Shown in pieces: positions 34,024-35,400 of a stretch of DNA of 35,400 bases (the first letter of the stretch is position 1; each line of letters starts with the position of its first letter). The translations under genes were made by a program, and so were the position numbers. Source of the DNA: Hyphomicrobiales bacterium (lineage in GTDB: Bacteria; Pseudomonadota; Alphaproteobacteria; Rhizobiales; Xanthobacteraceae). Where the stretch lies: the NCBI GenBank assembly GCA_017305455.1, contig JAFKKO010000143.1:1-35400 (forward strand). The letters run 5' to 3'. The notes below the pieces were generated by a model. It saw only the letters and a list, made by a program, of their open reading frames with translations, was not told the origin of the DNA and did no database searches.

Positions 34024-35232
34024 CTAACGCAAATCGGGGGTCGAGTCAAAGAGCCGCGCGTGCTCGATCATGGCGTAGCCGTCGGTCATGCCGGCGATGA
34101 AATCGCCGATCCGGCGCACCCGGTCGGCCTCGCTCTCGTCGCTCTCATGCGGGCCCCACTCCGGCGGCAGATCGGCCGGCTGCTCGCGATAGCGGGTGAA
34201 CAGATCGGTGACGATGCTCTCGGCATCGCGCATCACCCGCATCACCCGCTCATGGCGGTACATGTGGTTCCAGAGGAATGACTTGATCGCGGCTTCCGCT
34301 TCGGCCGCTTCCGGCGTGAACGCCACCAGGGCATGGTCGAGATGGCGGACATCGTCGGCCGACTGCGGTCTGGCGCGGGCGACGCGCCGCCCGGTCTCCC
34401 GGCAAACCTCCTCGATCCAGTGCGAGATCAATTCCCGGATCAGTTCCGCGGTGCGGCGCCCATCCTCGAGCTCCGGATAGCGGTCGGAAATCCTCCTGTT
34501 CAACGCGGCGATCAGCGGCACGAAGTTGAGATCGTCGCGGCTGAACAGGCCGGCGCGCAGGCCGTCATCGATGTCGTGAGTGTTGTAGGCGATGTCGTCC
34601 GAGATCGCCGCCACCTGCGCCTCCACCGACGCGAAGGTCGCAAGATCCAGATCATGCTGCGCGACATAGTCCGCAATCCCGATCGGCACCCCCTGCTCCG
34701 CATAGCGCGCAGTCGGCCGCCCTGTCGCATCGAGCAAGGGTCCGTTGTGCTTGACGATGCCCTCCAGCGTTTCCCAGGTCAGGTTGAGGCCGTCGAACTC
34801 CGGATAGCGCCGCTCCAGCAGCGTCACCACACGCAGCGACTGGGCATTGTGATCGAAGCCGCCAAAGTCCCGCAGGCAGCGGTCGAGTGCCCGCTCGCCG
34901 GCATGGCCGAACGGCGGATGGCCGAGATCGTGCGCCAGCGCCAGCGCTTCGGTGAGATCCTCGTCGAGGCCAAGCCGCCGCGCCAGCGACCGGGCGATCT
35001 GGGCCACCTCCAGCGAGTGGCTGAGGCGGGTGCGGTAATGGTCGCCCTCGTGGAATACGAAGACCTGGGTCTTGTGCTTGAGCCGCCGGAAGGCGGTGGA
35101 ATGGATGACTCGGTCGCAGTCACGCCGGAAGTCGCTGCGGTACGGGCTGCGCGGCTCTGGGAAGCGGCGGCCACGGCTGCGGACGGGATCGCAGCCGTAG
35201 GGCACCGGCGGCGCCGCCATTCCAACCGACAT
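34024..35232 (-). CDS. dgt: dGTP triphosphohydrolase-like protein
   Basis: An HD-domain enzyme of the Dgt family, which releases triphosphate from deoxynucleoside triphosphates and adjusts dNTP pools. The 402-residue protein has the family N-terminus [20 protein letters not shown], then [20 protein letters not shown], the HD metal motif [20 protein letters not shown], and [19 protein letters not shown] with the later metal Asp. This is the type 2 form found in alphaproteobacteria. ATG 35230-35232 has AAGGA ten bases upstream; a second ATG at 35220 is possible. It is divergent from the Fe-S gene at the window end and heads the argS-nagZ-scp-tat gene group. Confidence 0.95.
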   Translation of the reverse strand: MSVGMAAPPVPYGCDPVRSRGRRFPEPRSPYRSDFRRDCDRVIHSTAFRRLKHKTQVFVFHEGDHYRTRLSHSLEVAQIARSLARRLGLDEDLTEALALAHDLGHPPFGHAGERALDRCLRDFGGFDHNAQSLRVVTLLERRYPEFDGLNLTWETLEGIVKHNGPLLDATGRPTARYAEQGVPIGIADYVAQHDLDLATFASVEAQVAAISDDIAYNTHDIDDGLRAGLFSRDDLNFVPLIAALNRRISDRYPELEDGRRTAELIRELISHWIEEVCRETGRRVARARPQSADDVRHLDHALVAFTPEAAEAEAAIKSFLWNHMYRHERVMRVMRDAESIVTDLFTRYREQPADLPPEWGPHESDESEADRVRRIGDFIAGMTDGYAMIEHARLFDSTPDLR

Positions 35233-35328
35233 CGCGATTCAATCCTTTTGAATGTTTGATTCTGGTCAAATCAGTACTTAACTATGCCCGAGCGGGCGCT
35301 CAAACCCGACTCGGTACGGAGGCCATCC

Positions 35329-35400
35329 ATGACCACATCCGACACGCTTGCAAGTGTCACCATCTCGGAGCGGGCTGCCCGGCGGATCGGAGAAATCCTG
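35329..35400 (+). CDS. Fe-S cluster carrier, ErpA/HesB/IscA type (partial)
   Basis: Only the first 24 codons are in the window: MTTSDTLASVTISERAARRI then GEIL. The VTISERAARRIGEIL helix-strand start is characteristic of A-type Fe-S carriers such as ErpA, which deliver clusters to apoproteins; the three ligand Cys lie beyond the edge. CGGAGG is six bases before the ATG. The gene is divergent from dgt, and the AT-richer 96-nt gap must hold both promoters; I see no clear hexamer pair. Confidence 0.85.
   Translation, partial: MTTSDTLASVTISERAARRIGEIL

Overview
This window looks like core chromosome of an alphaproteobacterium of the Bradyrhizobium / Rhodopseudomonas / Afipia / Nitrobacter group (Nitrobacteraceae). 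The evidence is the high-GC coding style, sigma-70 sites of the TTGNNN-N17-CTATAT type, an alphaproteobacterial LexA box (GTTC-N7-GTTC), protein sequences typical of that family, and a recognisable long gene order. I see no phage, plasmid, insertion sequence, CRISPR array, rRNA or tRNA gene. Genus is an inference.

Layout. 1-6300: start of gyrA (minus), marC, then ssb (minus) and uvrA (plus) transcribed away from each other with an outer-membrane beta-barrel gene between them. Both DNA-repair genes carry LexA-type sites. 6300-12600: an accessory patch of small or poorly understood genes: an SPW membrane protein, two tandem mini-GNAT genes, a Tat-exported fumarylacetoacetase-fold protein, DUF3597, DUF2189, a DJ-1/PfpI protein, a DUF2946 plus PCu(A)C copper pair, and a 50-residue DUF1127 gene behind an AT-rich leader. 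12700-15300: trmFO and an odd kinase-like protein with an AMP-binding-C-like tail. 15270-19520 (minus): yajC-secD-secF followed by homologues of two mitochondrial complex I assembly factors (Mth938/NDUFAF3 type and a squalene-synthase-fold NDUFAF6 type). 19700-20920: a DUF815 ATPase and a small exported protein.

21100-35232 is almost all minus strand and reads dgt - argS - SPOR protein - nagZ - scpA - scpB - tatA - tatB - tatC - serS - surE - (receiver protein on plus) - pcm - nlpD-like. It combines translation (ArgRS, SerRS), chromosome condensation (ScpAB), cell-wall recycling and division (NagZ, SPOR, NlpD-like), folded-protein export (TatABC) and damage repair (SurE, Pcm). The window ends in the first codons of an ErpA/HesB-type Fe-S protein.

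Most notable: a perfect SOS box before uvrA; an SOS-like site exactly inside the ssb promoter spacer; two copies, in opposite orientation, of a 42-bp intergenic repeat; a kinase fused to an adenylate-enzyme-like C-terminal domain; the sec / complex-I-assembly gene group; an NlpD homologue lacking most zinc ligands; and a SerRS with an enlarged, AT-richer catalytic-domain loop. None of these is clearly a new defence or mobile system.
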